Part shown: positions 45,440 to 53,270 of the stretch, piece after piece | Layout of the letters: every line of letters starts with the position of its first letter | How positions within the stretch are numbered: position 1 is the first letter of the stretch | Source: Nitrospiraceae bacterium UBA2600 | GTDB taxonomy: Bacteria > Nitrospirota > Thermodesulfovibrionia > Thermodesulfovibrionales > Thermodesulfovibrionaceae | Reading direction: 5' to 3' | Length of the DNA stretch: 64,000 nucleotides | Assembly (NCBI GenBank): GCA_002339325.1 | Contig: DDKK01000031.1 | Span: 28,648-92,647, forward strand | The notes under the pieces: generated by a model | The model's database searches: none | What the model was told of the DNA's origin: nothing | The model's input: only the letters and a program-made list of their open reading frames with translations | Program-made: the position numbers and the translations under genes

Positions 45440-45464
45440 AAAATTTTTACTCAGGGAGGTATAA

Positions 45465-47177
45465 ATGATAAGATTTAAGAACCTCAAAATAAGAACGAAA
45501 ATATGGACTTTAGTTTTTGTCTCTCTGTTTGTTCTTTTGGTACTTCAATTTCTCTCAGCAACAGTCCTAAAGGAACTACTACTTGAAGACAGAAAGATGA
45601 AAACTCGTAATGTCGTTGAGTCAGTTTTCGAAATACTAACCTATTTCAACAACCTTGCAAAGGAAGGTAAAATATCAGAAGCAGAGGCAAAAACTCAAGC
45701 AAAGACTCTAATAAAAGCATTAAGATACGACGGGAAAGAATACTTCTGGATTAATGACGATAAACTTCCTTATACCACCATGATAATGCATCCAACTGTT
45801 CCCTCATTGGATGGAAAAGTCTTAGATGATTCAAAATTTAACTGTGCCACAGAAATGCAAGAAGGCCGTAGTGGAAAAATAATTAAGACCGATGGGAAAA
45901 AAAATCTCTTTCAGGCTTTTGTAGAAATTACTAAAAATGAAAAAGAAGGTTATGTAACCTACCAGTGGCCAAAGCCACTTGCTACAGGAGGAACAACTCA
46001 GGAGACATACCCTAAGCTATCGTACGTTAAAAAATTTGAACCATGGGGATGGATTATCGGCAGTGGAATATACATTGACGATGTTAATGCAATTTTCTAT
46101 TCGAAATTAAAACAAATTCTCATCCAGGTTGCTTTTCTTGTCCTTTTACTGACTTTTATAGGATTTATTATTGCAAAAAGCATTACAAATCCGATGAGAG
46201 AACTACTGACAATTCAAAATGCCGTAGCAGAGGGAAACTTAAATGTTAAATCAAACATAACCAGAAAAGATGAAATAGGACAGATGGCAGAAGTTATCAA
46301 TAGAATGGTTGAATCTTTAAGAAACATGATAGAGAGAATCAATAAAACTGTAAAAGACGTTGAAATCTCTGCTAAAAGTTTATCTGACAAAATAGCCCAA
46401 GAAGAACTCAAGGCTCAGGATTTCTCTGGTCAGATGCACAGGATTGCAGTTTCCTCAGAAGAAATGTCCCAGACAATAACAGACATAGCAAAGAACGCCT
46501 CTGAAGCATCTGAAAGCTCAGCAGAAACATATCAAATTGCCCAGGAAGGTAAAAAATTAACCGATACAGCAGTTAGTCTCATAAATCATGCCCACACTTC
46601 TACTCAAGAACTTGCAAGGATAATTGAAAGTCTTAATACACGAGTTTCAGAAATAGGACAGATTTTAATTGTAATCAAAGATATTGCTGACCAGACAAAC
46701 CTCTTAGCTCTCAATGCTGCAATTGAGGCAGCCCGAGCAGGTGAACAAGGAAGAGGCTTTGCTGTAGTTGCCGATGAAGTGCGTAAACTTGCCGAGCGAA
46801 CTATAAAGGCAACTGAAGAGATTTCAACAACCATAATATCTGTTCAAGAAGAATCAAAAAATACTACAAAATCAATGACTGAAGCCGCTAAGGAGGTAAA
46901 TGAAGCAACCTCTTATGTTCAAAATGTAAATGAAGTGCTCGACAGAATAATGAAATCTGTAGAAAAAGTTAAAGAACAAATCACACAAATTGCCACTGCC
47001 GTAGAAGAACAATCGGCAGCAAGCGATGAAATTGCAAGAAACATAGAGATGATAGCAACTCTCTCTAAGGAAAGAGAGAAAATAGGTCAACAATTAAACT
47101 CTGACATCCAGACTCTCGGAAAAGTCTCTGAAACTCTACAACAAATCTTAAAATGTTTTAAATGTGCTCATGTTTAA
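45465..47177 (+). CDS. Methyl-accepting chemotaxis protein with single Cache domain
   Basis: The 570-aa receptor has a membrane helix (about 14-33), a periplasmic sCache_2-type ligand domain (EYFWINDD, MHPTVPSLDGK, WGWIIGSGIY), a second helix (about 208-230), HAMP, and a coiled-coil signalling domain with the hairpin tip ADQTNLLALNAAIEAARAGE. It senses a small molecule outside and controls CheA. No C-terminal CheR-binding pentapeptide is present. It ends in a clear terminator. Confidence 0.93.
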   Translation: MIRFKNLKIRTKIWTLVFVSLFVLLVLQFLSATVLKELLLEDRKMKTRNVVESVFEILTYFNNLAKEGKISEAEAKTQAKTLIKALRYDGKEYFWINDDKLPYTTMIMHPTVPSLDGKVLDDSKFNCATEMQEGRSGKIIKTDGKKNLFQAFVEITKNEKEGYVTYQWPKPLATGGTTQETYPKLSYVKKFEPWGWIIGSGIYIDDVNAIFYSKLKQILIQVAFLVLLLTFIGFIIAKSITNPMRELLTIQNAVAEGNLNVKSNITRKDEIGQMAEVINRMVESLRNMIERINKTVKDVEISAKSLSDKIAQEELKAQDFSGQMHRIAVSSEEMSQTITDIAKNASEASESSAETYQIAQEGKKLTDTAVSLINHAHTSTQELARIIESLNTRVSEIGQILIVIKDIADQTNLLALNAAIEAARAGEQGRGFAVVADEVRKLAERTIKATEEISTTIISVQEESKNTTKSMTEAAKEVNEATSYVQNVNEVLDRIMKSVEKVKEQITQIATAVEEQSAASDEIARNIEMIATLSKEREKIGQQLNSDIQTLGKVSETLQQILKCFKCAHV

Positions 47178-47181
47178 AAGA

Positions 47182-47210
47182 AAAGAGAGCCCTTAATTAG
47201 GGCTCTCTTT
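47182..47210. terminator. Bidirectional rho-independent terminator
   Basis: A 12-bp stem (AAAGAGAGCCCT / AGGGCTCTCTTT) around a 5-nt loop lies between the chemoreceptor (plus) and the peroxiredoxin (minus). T-rich runs flank it on both strands. It is the only classical terminator at a convergent junction in the window. Confidence 0.88.
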
Positions 47211-47219
47211 CTTGATTTC

Positions 47220-47861
47220 TTATAATTTTTTATAGCAAAACCACCAGTCAAAGCATTCAAACTGTTTTGGTCTTTCACTGGCATTTTTTACATCCGATGC
47301 AGGCGGTATAATAACCTTGTCTCCGATAAGTTCATTATTAGGCCACCCAGCGGGAATAGCAACCTTGTTTGCATCAGAGGTCTGAAGGGCTTTCACTGCT
47401 CTTATAATTTCATCAATATTTCTGCCAATCTCTTGTGGATAGTAAAGAATAAGTCTCAATACACCCTCGGGGTCAATAACAAATACTGCTCTTATTGTAT
47501 TTGTCCCTTTGGCTGGACTTATCATGCCAAAAGACTTTGCAACTTCACCCATGTCATCTGCAATTATAGGAAAAGTAATTTCTACCCCCAACTTTTCCTT
47601 AATCCACTCTACCCATTTAATATGGGCAAAAACCTGGTCAATGGACAAACCAATCAACTCGCAATTAAGCGCCTTAAATTCGTCAATTCTTTTCTGAAAA
47701 GCTACAAACTCAGTAGTGCAAACGGGTGTAAAATCTGCGGGATGACTGAAAAGAACAACCCACTTACCCCTGTAATCTCCAGGAAAGTTTACAACTCCAT
47801 GAGTAGTTTTCAACTTCCTGTCTTCAATCTTCTCACCCAATAAGGGCATCCTTGATTCCAT
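47220..47861 (-). CDS. Peroxiredoxin (Prx6-like, archaeal-type 2-Cys)
   Basis: The 213-aa protein has the peroxidatic cysteine C48 in FTPVCTTE and a C-terminal CX5C (C203, C209 in CFDWWFC), the pattern of archaeal-type peroxiredoxins that resolve through the tail. It reduces H2O2 and organic peroxides, protecting oxygen-sensitive enzymes. GGAGGTG is the Shine-Dalgarno. The gene is monocistronic. Confidence 0.92.
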   Translation of the reverse strand: MESRMPLLGEKIEDRKLKTTHGVVNFPGDYRGKWVVLFSHPADFTPVCTTEFVAFQKRIDEFKALNCELIGLSIDQVFAHIKWVEWIKEKLGVEITFPIIADDMGEVAKSFGMISPAKGTNTIRAVFVIDPEGVLRLILYYPQEIGRNIDEIIRAVKALQTSDANKVAIPAGWPNNELIGDKVIIPPASDVKNASERPKQFECFDWWFCYKKL

Positions 47862-48071
47862 AACAACACCTCCTAAAATTTATTTTATAAATATTATAAA
47901 ATAATAATTAATTAAAGTCAAGACTTTTTAGAGCAATTTAAGCTGTATTGAACTTTAATAAATAAAATCCTGAATAGGCTAAGCCTTCCATTAATTTTAA
48001 CTCTCGCTAATGACAACTTCATCTTTTTCTCAGAGCTTCATGATTTCGAAATCTTAGGAAAAAGAGTGGGC

Positions 48072-48100
48072 TTGACAAAATGAAAAATTTATGCTATCTT
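48072..48100 (+). promoter_or_regulatory. Strong promoter of the hydrogenase operon
   Basis: A perfect -35 TTGACA (48072-48077), a 17-bp spacer and TATCTT (48095-48100) preceded by an extended TGc form the best sigma-70 promoter in the window. Transcription should start near 48107, giving a leader of about 150 nt. The stretch from 47862 to 48071 before it is AT-rich and shows nothing else I can name. Confidence 0.7.
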
Positions 48101-48106
48101 CTATTA

Positions 48107-48257
48107 ACATTAAAAGTTAATCTGTATAAACTCAACTAACCCGCCAGGAAGGCTTACAAGGGCTGAAGCCCTAAAAAATTCAACTGAACCTGCCTGCCCG
48201 AAGGCTGGCTAAAAGCTAAGAAAGCAAAAAACTAAAAAATTTTTAGGAGGTTTTGCT
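48107..48257 (+). promoter_or_regulatory. Structured leader with two copies of a motif, upstream of the hyd operon
   Basis: Two related units start at 48132 and 48180, 48 nt apart. Each begins TCAACT, then AACCCGCC or GAACCTGCC, and contains a GCC...AAGGC pairing. The first holds a GGGC-TGAA-GCCC hairpin, the second GCCTGCC-CGAA-GGCTGGC (7 bp with one T-T mismatch). The leader then runs A-rich to AGGAGG at the first gene. I cannot match it to a known riboswitch class. It may be a tandem aptamer or a protein-binding site. Confidence 0.45.
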
Positions 48258-49082
48258 ATGGAGCAGGGCTTCAAGCCTAAGGTTATTGCCTTTTTATGTC
48301 ATTGGTGTAGCTATGCAGGAGCGGATATGGCAGGTTCTTTAAGGTATAGTTATCCACCCTATTTGTATCCTGTTAGAGTTCCCTGTTCAGGACGAGTTGA
48401 GCCAGAGTTTGTAATTAAAGCCTTTCTGTCAGGTGCAGATGGTGTATTAGTTGCAGGATGTCATCCCGGAGACTGTCATTACAAAACAGGAAACTATTAT
48501 GCAAACCGAAGATTTAATCTTCTCACAAGATTTCTTGAAGTAATTGGAATTCCAAAACAAAGAGTAAGGCTTGAATGGATTTCTGGTTCAGAAGGGTTTA
48601 AGTTTTCTCAGGTAGCAAAGGAATTTGTTGAAAAGATTCAAAGCCTCGGTCCTCTATCTCTCAAAACTCCCGTTGATATTGACTGGCAGACTCTTTCGCG
48701 TACTGTGGCAACCGTTGGCTCCGCAGGAAAACTATTCTGGGAGGAAGACAAATGCATGGCTGAGATGATTGACTTTTTCCTGAGCTACGCCCAAGAAAAC
48801 TCCTGTGCAGAGTGCATTCCTTGCAGAATAGGCACGAAGAGAATGCAAGAGATGGTAAAAAAGATTTTTGACGGTTCCGTATCTACACGAGAACTCTCTC
48901 TTTTAGAAGACTTTGCAGATGATATTGGAGCATCAAGCAAATGTGACCTTGGATTAATGGCAGGAAAAGCAGTCAAATTTGCTCTTCAACACTGCAAAAG
49001 CGATATAGAGGCTCACTTGAAAGGAAGCTGTGGTCATAGTATTCCAGCCAATCCAGGCTGGCAGACAGTAATGCTTAAATAA
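48258..49082 (+). CDS. MvhD/FlpD iron-sulfur domain fused to a NuoF-type 4Fe-4S domain
   Basis: The 274-aa protein joins two modules. Residues 1-130 are an MvhD/FlpD domain with cysteines C14, C17, C43, C68 and C73 for a 2Fe-2S cluster. Residues 166-255 match the C-terminal 4Fe-4S domain of NuoF/HoxF/HydB (C183-x2-C186-x2-C189-x39-C229). The NuoF flavin and NADH domain is missing. MvhD normally hands hydrogenase electrons to heterodisulfide reductase, so this is probably an adaptor between HydA1 and an Hdr-like partner encoded elsewhere. AGGAGG sets the ATG. It is first in the hyd operon. Confidence 0.85.
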   Translation: MEQGFKPKVIAFLCHWCSYAGADMAGSLRYSYPPYLYPVRVPCSGRVEPEFVIKAFLSGADGVLVAGCHPGDCHYKTGNYYANRRFNLLTRFLEVIGIPKQRVRLEWISGSEGFKFSQVAKEFVEKIQSLGPLSLKTPVDIDWQTLSRTVATVGSAGKLFWEEDKCMAEMIDFFLSYAQENSCAECIPCRIGTKRMQEMVKKIFDGSVSTRELSLLEDFADDIGASSKCDLGLMAGKAVKFALQHCKSDIEAHLKGSCGHSIPANPGWQTVMLK

Positions 49083-49100
49083 TTTCTGAGGAGGATAAAT

Positions 49101-50873
49101 ATGGCTAACGTAACAATCACAATTGATGGACAAAAGGTCACTGTGCCAGAGGGAACTACTATACTTAAAGCATCTGAACAGGTAGGCGTGAAAATTCCAA
49201 CTCTCTGTTTTCTTGACCATGTCGGATTAAGGCATATCAAACACGATGTAGGAGCTTGCAGGATCTGTGTAGTAGAAGTAGAGGGAATGAGAGATTTTGT
49301 TTCATCCTGTAATACACCTGTTCAAGAAGGCATGGTCATAAGAACCAATACTCCTAAGATTTTAGCTGCCCGAAAGCTAAATCTTGAAATGATGCTGAGT
49401 GAACATCATCTTGACTGTCCTACCTGTCCAAAAAACGGTGCCTGCGAACTTCAGGCAGTTTGTGCAGAGCTTAATGTAAGGCAGATAAGACCGCAGGGTG
49501 AGAAAAAAGATTTACCAATTGATGACTCCTCTCCATCAATAGTTAGAAATCCTAACAAGTGTATCATATGTCAGCGATGTATAACTGCTTGCAAGGTTCT
49601 TCAGTCCGTTGACGTTCTTGAACTTTACGGAAATGGCTATGATGCGGTGGTGCGTCCTCTCGGTGGAAAGCCAATTATTGAAACTCAATGTGTTGCCTGC
49701 GGACAGTGTGCCCTTGTTTGTCCCACTGCTGCTATTGTTGAAAGAGATGATACATGGAAAGTCTGGGAAGCAATTGCTGACCCGAAGAAACATGTAGTTG
49801 TCCAAACCGCACCGGCAACCCACGTAACAATAGGTGAAGCCTTTGGCTTACCTGTTGGAACTGATATTACAGGTAAAATGGTCAGTGCACTCAAAAGAAT
49901 TGGATTTGATGCAGTCTTTGATACAAACTGGTCTGCAGACCTCACCATAATGGAAGAGGGATACGAGCTTATCCACAGAATTAAAAACGGAGGAGTGCTG
50001 CCTCAGTTTACATCATGTTCTCCTGGATGGATTAAGTTTCTTGAGGAGTTTTACCCTGACCTGATTCCTCATATTTCAAGTTGTAAGTCTCCTCAACAAA
50101 TGCTCGGTCCAATAGCAAAAACCTATTATGCCCAGAAAAAAGGCATTTCTCCTGAAGATATCTTTGTTGTCTCAATAATGCCATGCACAGCAAAAAAATA
50201 TGAAGCAGCCAGACCTGAGATGAACGCAGCGGCAAAATTCTGGAAAAATCCCAATATCTCAAGGGATGTAGATGTAGTTCTTACATCAAGAGAACTAATA
50301 AGAATGATACGTGAAGCAGGGATTGATTTTGCCAAACTGCCAGACTCAGCCTATGACCCTGTTATGGGAGAAGGAACAGGTGCAGCCCAGATATTTGGAG
50401 CAACAGGTGGAGTTATGGAAGCCGCCTTAAGGACAGCCTATGAGGTGGTGACAGGCAAAACCCTTCAGAAGCTTGACTTTGAAGATGTAAGAGGAATGAA
50501 AGATATTAAAGAAGCTTCGGTAAGCATGAATGGATTAACAGTGAAAGTTCTCGTTGCTCACTCCCTTGGTGCAGCAAGGCAACTTATGGAGAAAGTAAGA
50601 GCAGGTGAGCTCAAGGATTATCATTTTATTGAAGTTATGACCTGTCCTGGGGGATGTATTGGTGGAGGTGGACAGCCTATTCCAACAACTGTTGAAAAGA
50701 GGGAGATGCGAATTGCTGGAATTTATGAAAGAGACAAAAAGATGCCTCTAAGAAAAAGTCATGAAAATCCTGAAATTCAGGCAATTTACAAAGAATTCCT
50801 TAAGGAACCTCTCGGTCATCTATCTCATGAGTTACTTCACACTCATTACACACCGAGAGGAAAAAATAACTAA
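49101..50873 (+). CDS. hydA: [FeFe] hydrogenase HydA1, multi-cluster, cytoplasmic type
   Basis: The 590-aa protein has an N-terminal 2Fe-2S domain (C36, C53, C56, C70), a His-Cys3 4Fe-4S motif (around H103, C106, C109, C115), two ferredoxin clusters (C154-C164 and C197-C207), the H-domain and a fused small-subunit tail (SHENPEIQ ... LLHTHYTPR). H-cluster motifs are TSCSPGW (304-310), MPCTAKKYE and TCPGGCIGGGGQP. This layout is that of the catalytic subunit of multimeric NAD-linked or bifurcating enzymes. There is no signal peptide. No NADH-binding subunit is nearby; the MvhD-NuoF fusion upstream is the likely partner. Confidence 0.92.
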   Translation: MANVTITIDGQKVTVPEGTTILKASEQVGVKIPTLCFLDHVGLRHIKHDVGACRICVVEVEGMRDFVSSCNTPVQEGMVIRTNTPKILAARKLNLEMMLSEHHLDCPTCPKNGACELQAVCAELNVRQIRPQGEKKDLPIDDSSPSIVRNPNKCIICQRCITACKVLQSVDVLELYGNGYDAVVRPLGGKPIIETQCVACGQCALVCPTAAIVERDDTWKVWEAIADPKKHVVVQTAPATHVTIGEAFGLPVGTDITGKMVSALKRIGFDAVFDTNWSADLTIMEEGYELIHRIKNGGVLPQFTSCSPGWIKFLEEFYPDLIPHISSCKSPQQMLGPIAKTYYAQKKGISPEDIFVVSIMPCTAKKYEAARPEMNAAAKFWKNPNISRDVDVVLTSRELIRMIREAGIDFAKLPDSAYDPVMGEGTGAAQIFGATGGVMEAALRTAYEVVTGKTLQKLDFEDVRGMKDIKEASVSMNGLTVKVLVAHSLGAARQLMEKVRAGELKDYHFIEVMTCPGGCIGGGGQPIPTTVEKREMRIAGIYERDKKMPLRKSHENPEIQAIYKEFLKEPLGHLSHELLHTHYTPRGKNN

Positions 50874-50888
50874 CAAAAGGGGGATTGT

Positions 50889-52286
50889 ATGGTAAGAAAA
50901 GTAAACACATTCAAGGGTAACGGTACAGTGAAGTCACAGACAGGAACTTACAGAGCAGGAGAGATAAGAGGAATAATCAAAATCAACGAGGGTAACTGTG
51001 TTGGCTGTCATACCTGTAGCAGTGTTTGTCCTGCAGGAGCAGTAAAAGGCTCCTTTGGAGACAAACACAGCATTGACCTTGACAGATGTATCAACTGTGG
51101 GCAGTGCCTACTTAACTGTCCCTTTGGTGCAGTTGAACAGATGAGCTTTGTTGATGTGGTAATGGAGAAACTCAAAGACAAAAAAACAAAAGTTGTTGCA
51201 ATTATTGCTCCAGCTGTGAGAGTTGCCATTGGAGAAGAGTTTGGTGCTGAGCCAGGCACACTTACAGTTGGAAGACTCTGGGCTGCTTTAGAAAAAGCAG
51301 GTTTTCTAATTTATGACAACAATTTTGCAGCAGATCAAACAATTCTTGAAGAAGGCACAGAGTTACTTGCAAAAGTAGCAGCCCATGCAGGGCTTAAACA
51401 GTTACCTGTTGAGCTCTGGGGGAAAAAAATAACTCTTGATATCAAAGAGTTCTCTCATCATCCCCTACCCCAGTTTACTTCCTGCTGTCCCGCGTGGGTG
51501 AGATATGTAGAGGTTTTCTATCCAAAACTTATTCCCTACCTTTCTTCAGCCAAATCACCCCAGCAGATGGCAGGAGCAACAGCAAAGACCTACGGTGCAA
51601 AGCTTTGGGGAGCAAAGCCTGAAAATATTTTCACCGTTGGAGTAATGCCTTGTACAGCAAAAATCTTTGAAGCCTCCCGTCCAGAATTTGATTCTGCGGC
51701 AAAATATTTAAAAAAGTCAGGTATGAAAGATGTCGATGCAGTTCTAACAACAAGAGACCTTGCAGAACTTCTAAAGCGTATGAACATAGACCCAATGAAA
51801 ATGTCTGAGGATGCAAGCAGAAAACCTGAGATGTTTAAATTTTACTCAGGTGGTGCTACCATATTTGGCACAAGCGGTGGAGTTATGGAGGCAGCTGTAA
51901 GATTTGCATTCCATATGCTTTCTGGCCAGTCTCCTCAGGCAATGAGTCCTAAGTGGGATTTTGAAGGAGTGCGAGGATTTACAAAACCTGTTGCATCAGC
52001 AACAATTTCCGTTCCTCTAAAAGAAGAATATCAGAAAGCTCTCAAAACAAAAGAACTTCAGGTTAAGGTCTGTGTAGTAAATGGTATAGGAACAGATGGG
52101 GCACATCTTAAGCCAATATTGGAAGATGTCTTGGCAGGTAAAAGCCCCTATCACTTCATAGAGGTTATGAACTGTCCTGGTGGCTGTATTAACGGAGGTG
52201 GACAGCCAGTTCATCCAATTGAACTTTCTCTCTTAGACCAGCTTTTTTATTCTCTTGTAAAAAGCTTTGAAGGAGGTAAACTATGA
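50889..52286 (+). CDS. hydA: [FeFe] hydrogenase HydA2 large subunit, periplasmic type
   Basis: The 465-aa protein has two ferredoxin-like 4Fe-4S clusters (C37-C47 and C67-C77) and the H-domain with TSCCPAW (197-203), MPCTAKIFE and NCPGGCINGGGQP. It lacks the N-terminal 2Fe-2S part and the small-subunit tail; the latter is a separate gene next door, as in Desulfovibrio periplasmic HydAB. It has no signal of its own and is probably exported bound to HydB. The stop overlaps hydB (ATGA). Confidence 0.92.
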   Translation: MVRKVNTFKGNGTVKSQTGTYRAGEIRGIIKINEGNCVGCHTCSSVCPAGAVKGSFGDKHSIDLDRCINCGQCLLNCPFGAVEQMSFVDVVMEKLKDKKTKVVAIIAPAVRVAIGEEFGAEPGTLTVGRLWAALEKAGFLIYDNNFAADQTILEEGTELLAKVAAHAGLKQLPVELWGKKITLDIKEFSHHPLPQFTSCCPAWVRYVEVFYPKLIPYLSSAKSPQQMAGATAKTYGAKLWGAKPENIFTVGVMPCTAKIFEASRPEFDSAAKYLKKSGMKDVDAVLTTRDLAELLKRMNIDPMKMSEDASRKPEMFKFYSGGATIFGTSGGVMEAAVRFAFHMLSGQSPQAMSPKWDFEGVRGFTKPVASATISVPLKEEYQKALKTKELQVKVCVVNGIGTDGAHLKPILEDVLAGKSPYHFIEVMNCPGGCINGGGQPVHPIELSLLDQLFYSLVKSFEGGKL

Positions 52287-52609
52287 AAATCAGAAAGCTT
52301 ACAAGAAGGTCTTTTCTAAAATTAGCAGGTGCTGGAATTATCAGCCTTTCCTTTACAAAGCCATCTTTTGCCGGTGATACAGCGGAGAAAAACTTTTTTG
52401 AGACAAAGGTCGGAAAAGAAAGACTTAAACTCATAAAGGCAAGACAGTCCGGGCAGTATAAGGATGATGTTATATCAAGAGAAAAATTCAAAATGGCCGC
52501 ATCCCATGAAAACCCGATGATAAAAAGGTTTTACTCTGAGTTTGCTCATCATCCTTTAAGTGAAGTAAGTGAAGCATTGTTGCATACGCATTACAAGGCA
52601 AGGGTATAG
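52283..52609 (+). CDS. hydB: [FeFe] hydrogenase small subunit HydB with Tat signal
   Basis: The 108-aa protein begins with a twin-arginine signal (TRRSFLKLAGAG, likely cleaved after SFA at residue 30). A short iron-hydrogenase small-subunit domain follows (SHENPMIKRFYSE ... LLHTHYKARV). It wraps around HydA2 and carries it through the Tat pathway. It overlaps hydA2 by 4 nt with an AGGAGG Shine-Dalgarno inside that gene. Confidence 0.9.
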   Translation: MKIRKLTRRSFLKLAGAGIISLSFTKPSFAGDTAEKNFFETKVGKERLKLIKARQSGQYKDDVISREKFKMAASHENPMIKRFYSEFAHHPLSEVSEALLHTHYKARV

Positions 52610-52637
52610 TATTAGCCCGGGCTTAAAGGAGTTTAAA

Positions 52638-52919
52638 ATGGTGGTTTATTATAGTCTCGGCAATAGAAAATATTGGTTTACAACAATTGAAAGGCTAATC
52701 CAAATCGCAGAAGTTCTCTCAAAGAAAAGCTATCTTCTTCATAACACTGAGGCTGTAAAGACTACCTATAATGATTGGTTCATTCTTGATGAAAACTACA
52801 TAAGCAAAGTAAGCGAAATAATTGAAGAATGCGCAAGCGAGATTAAAGATGAGGAGCTTTTATGTGACCTCATGGCTTTGAAAGAAGTTTTTGACGGCGG
52901 AAGCGTAGTTTTCGGATAA
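52638..52919 (+). CDS. Unknown 93-aa protein in the hydrogenase operon
   Basis: I do not recognise this protein. From the ATG at 52638 (AAAGGAG 7 nt upstream) it is 93 aa, mixed alpha/beta, with no membrane helix and two cysteines. The open frame extends upstream to 52569, but that part overlaps hydB. Its place between hydB and the TM1266-like gene suggests a role in hydrogenase assembly or control. AGCCCGGGCT, a 10-bp palindrome, lies just before it (52615-52624). Confidence 0.65.
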   Translation: MVVYYSLGNRKYWFTTIERLIQIAEVLSKKSYLLHNTEAVKTTYNDWFILDENYISKVSEIIEECASEIKDEELLCDLMALKEVFDGGSVVFG

Positions 52920-53009
52920 AAATGCCTTATCCGAGGGAGAAACTCCTGAGGAGAGGGTTTATAAAAGTTAAATAAAACCTGAGACAGAGGAAAAATCTGA
53001 GGTCAAGGG

Positions 53010-53270
53010 ATGAATAGAAAGATTGGAATTGTTGGAATAATCGTAGCTGAAAGAAATAAAAATGCTCCTTTAGTAAACCAAATCCTCTCTGAGCATGCAG
53101 AGATAATTCTTGCCAGAATGGGAATACCTCAAAAGGAGACAGACACTGGCTTTATCTCACTTTTTGTAGAAGGAAACACAGACCGAATAGGCTCTCTTAC
53201 AGGAAAGCTTGGAATGATAAAAGGTGTAACTGTAAAAAGCCTTCTTATCTCTGAAAAGGAGAAGAAATGA
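53010..53270 (+). CDS. Iron-only hydrogenase system regulator, TM1266-like
   Basis: The 86-aa protein matches the TM1266 family of small ACT/NikR-C-like proteins found with [FeFe] hydrogenase maturation genes. It reads MNRKIGIVGIIVAER, then a helix with ILSEHAEIILARMG and a strand ending KGVTVKSLLIS. The family is described as a hydrogenase system regulator. It has no DNA-binding domain. It overlaps the next gene by 4 nt. Confidence 0.85.
   Translation: MNRKIGIVGIIVAERNKNAPLVNQILSEHAEIILARMGIPQKETDTGFISLFVEGNTDRIGSLTGKLGMIKGVTVKSLLISEKEKK

Noticed and set aside
48107..48257. Known riboswitch classes (cobalamin, cyclic-di-GMP, Moco, fluoride, NiCo) in the hyd leader
   Set aside because: I compared remembered consensus boxes and found no convincing match; only the internal two-copy similarity is supported.
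52569..52637. Longer start for the 93-aa hyd-operon protein
   Set aside because: The extra codons overlap hydB in another frame and have no ribosome site, while AAAGGAG lies right before 52638.
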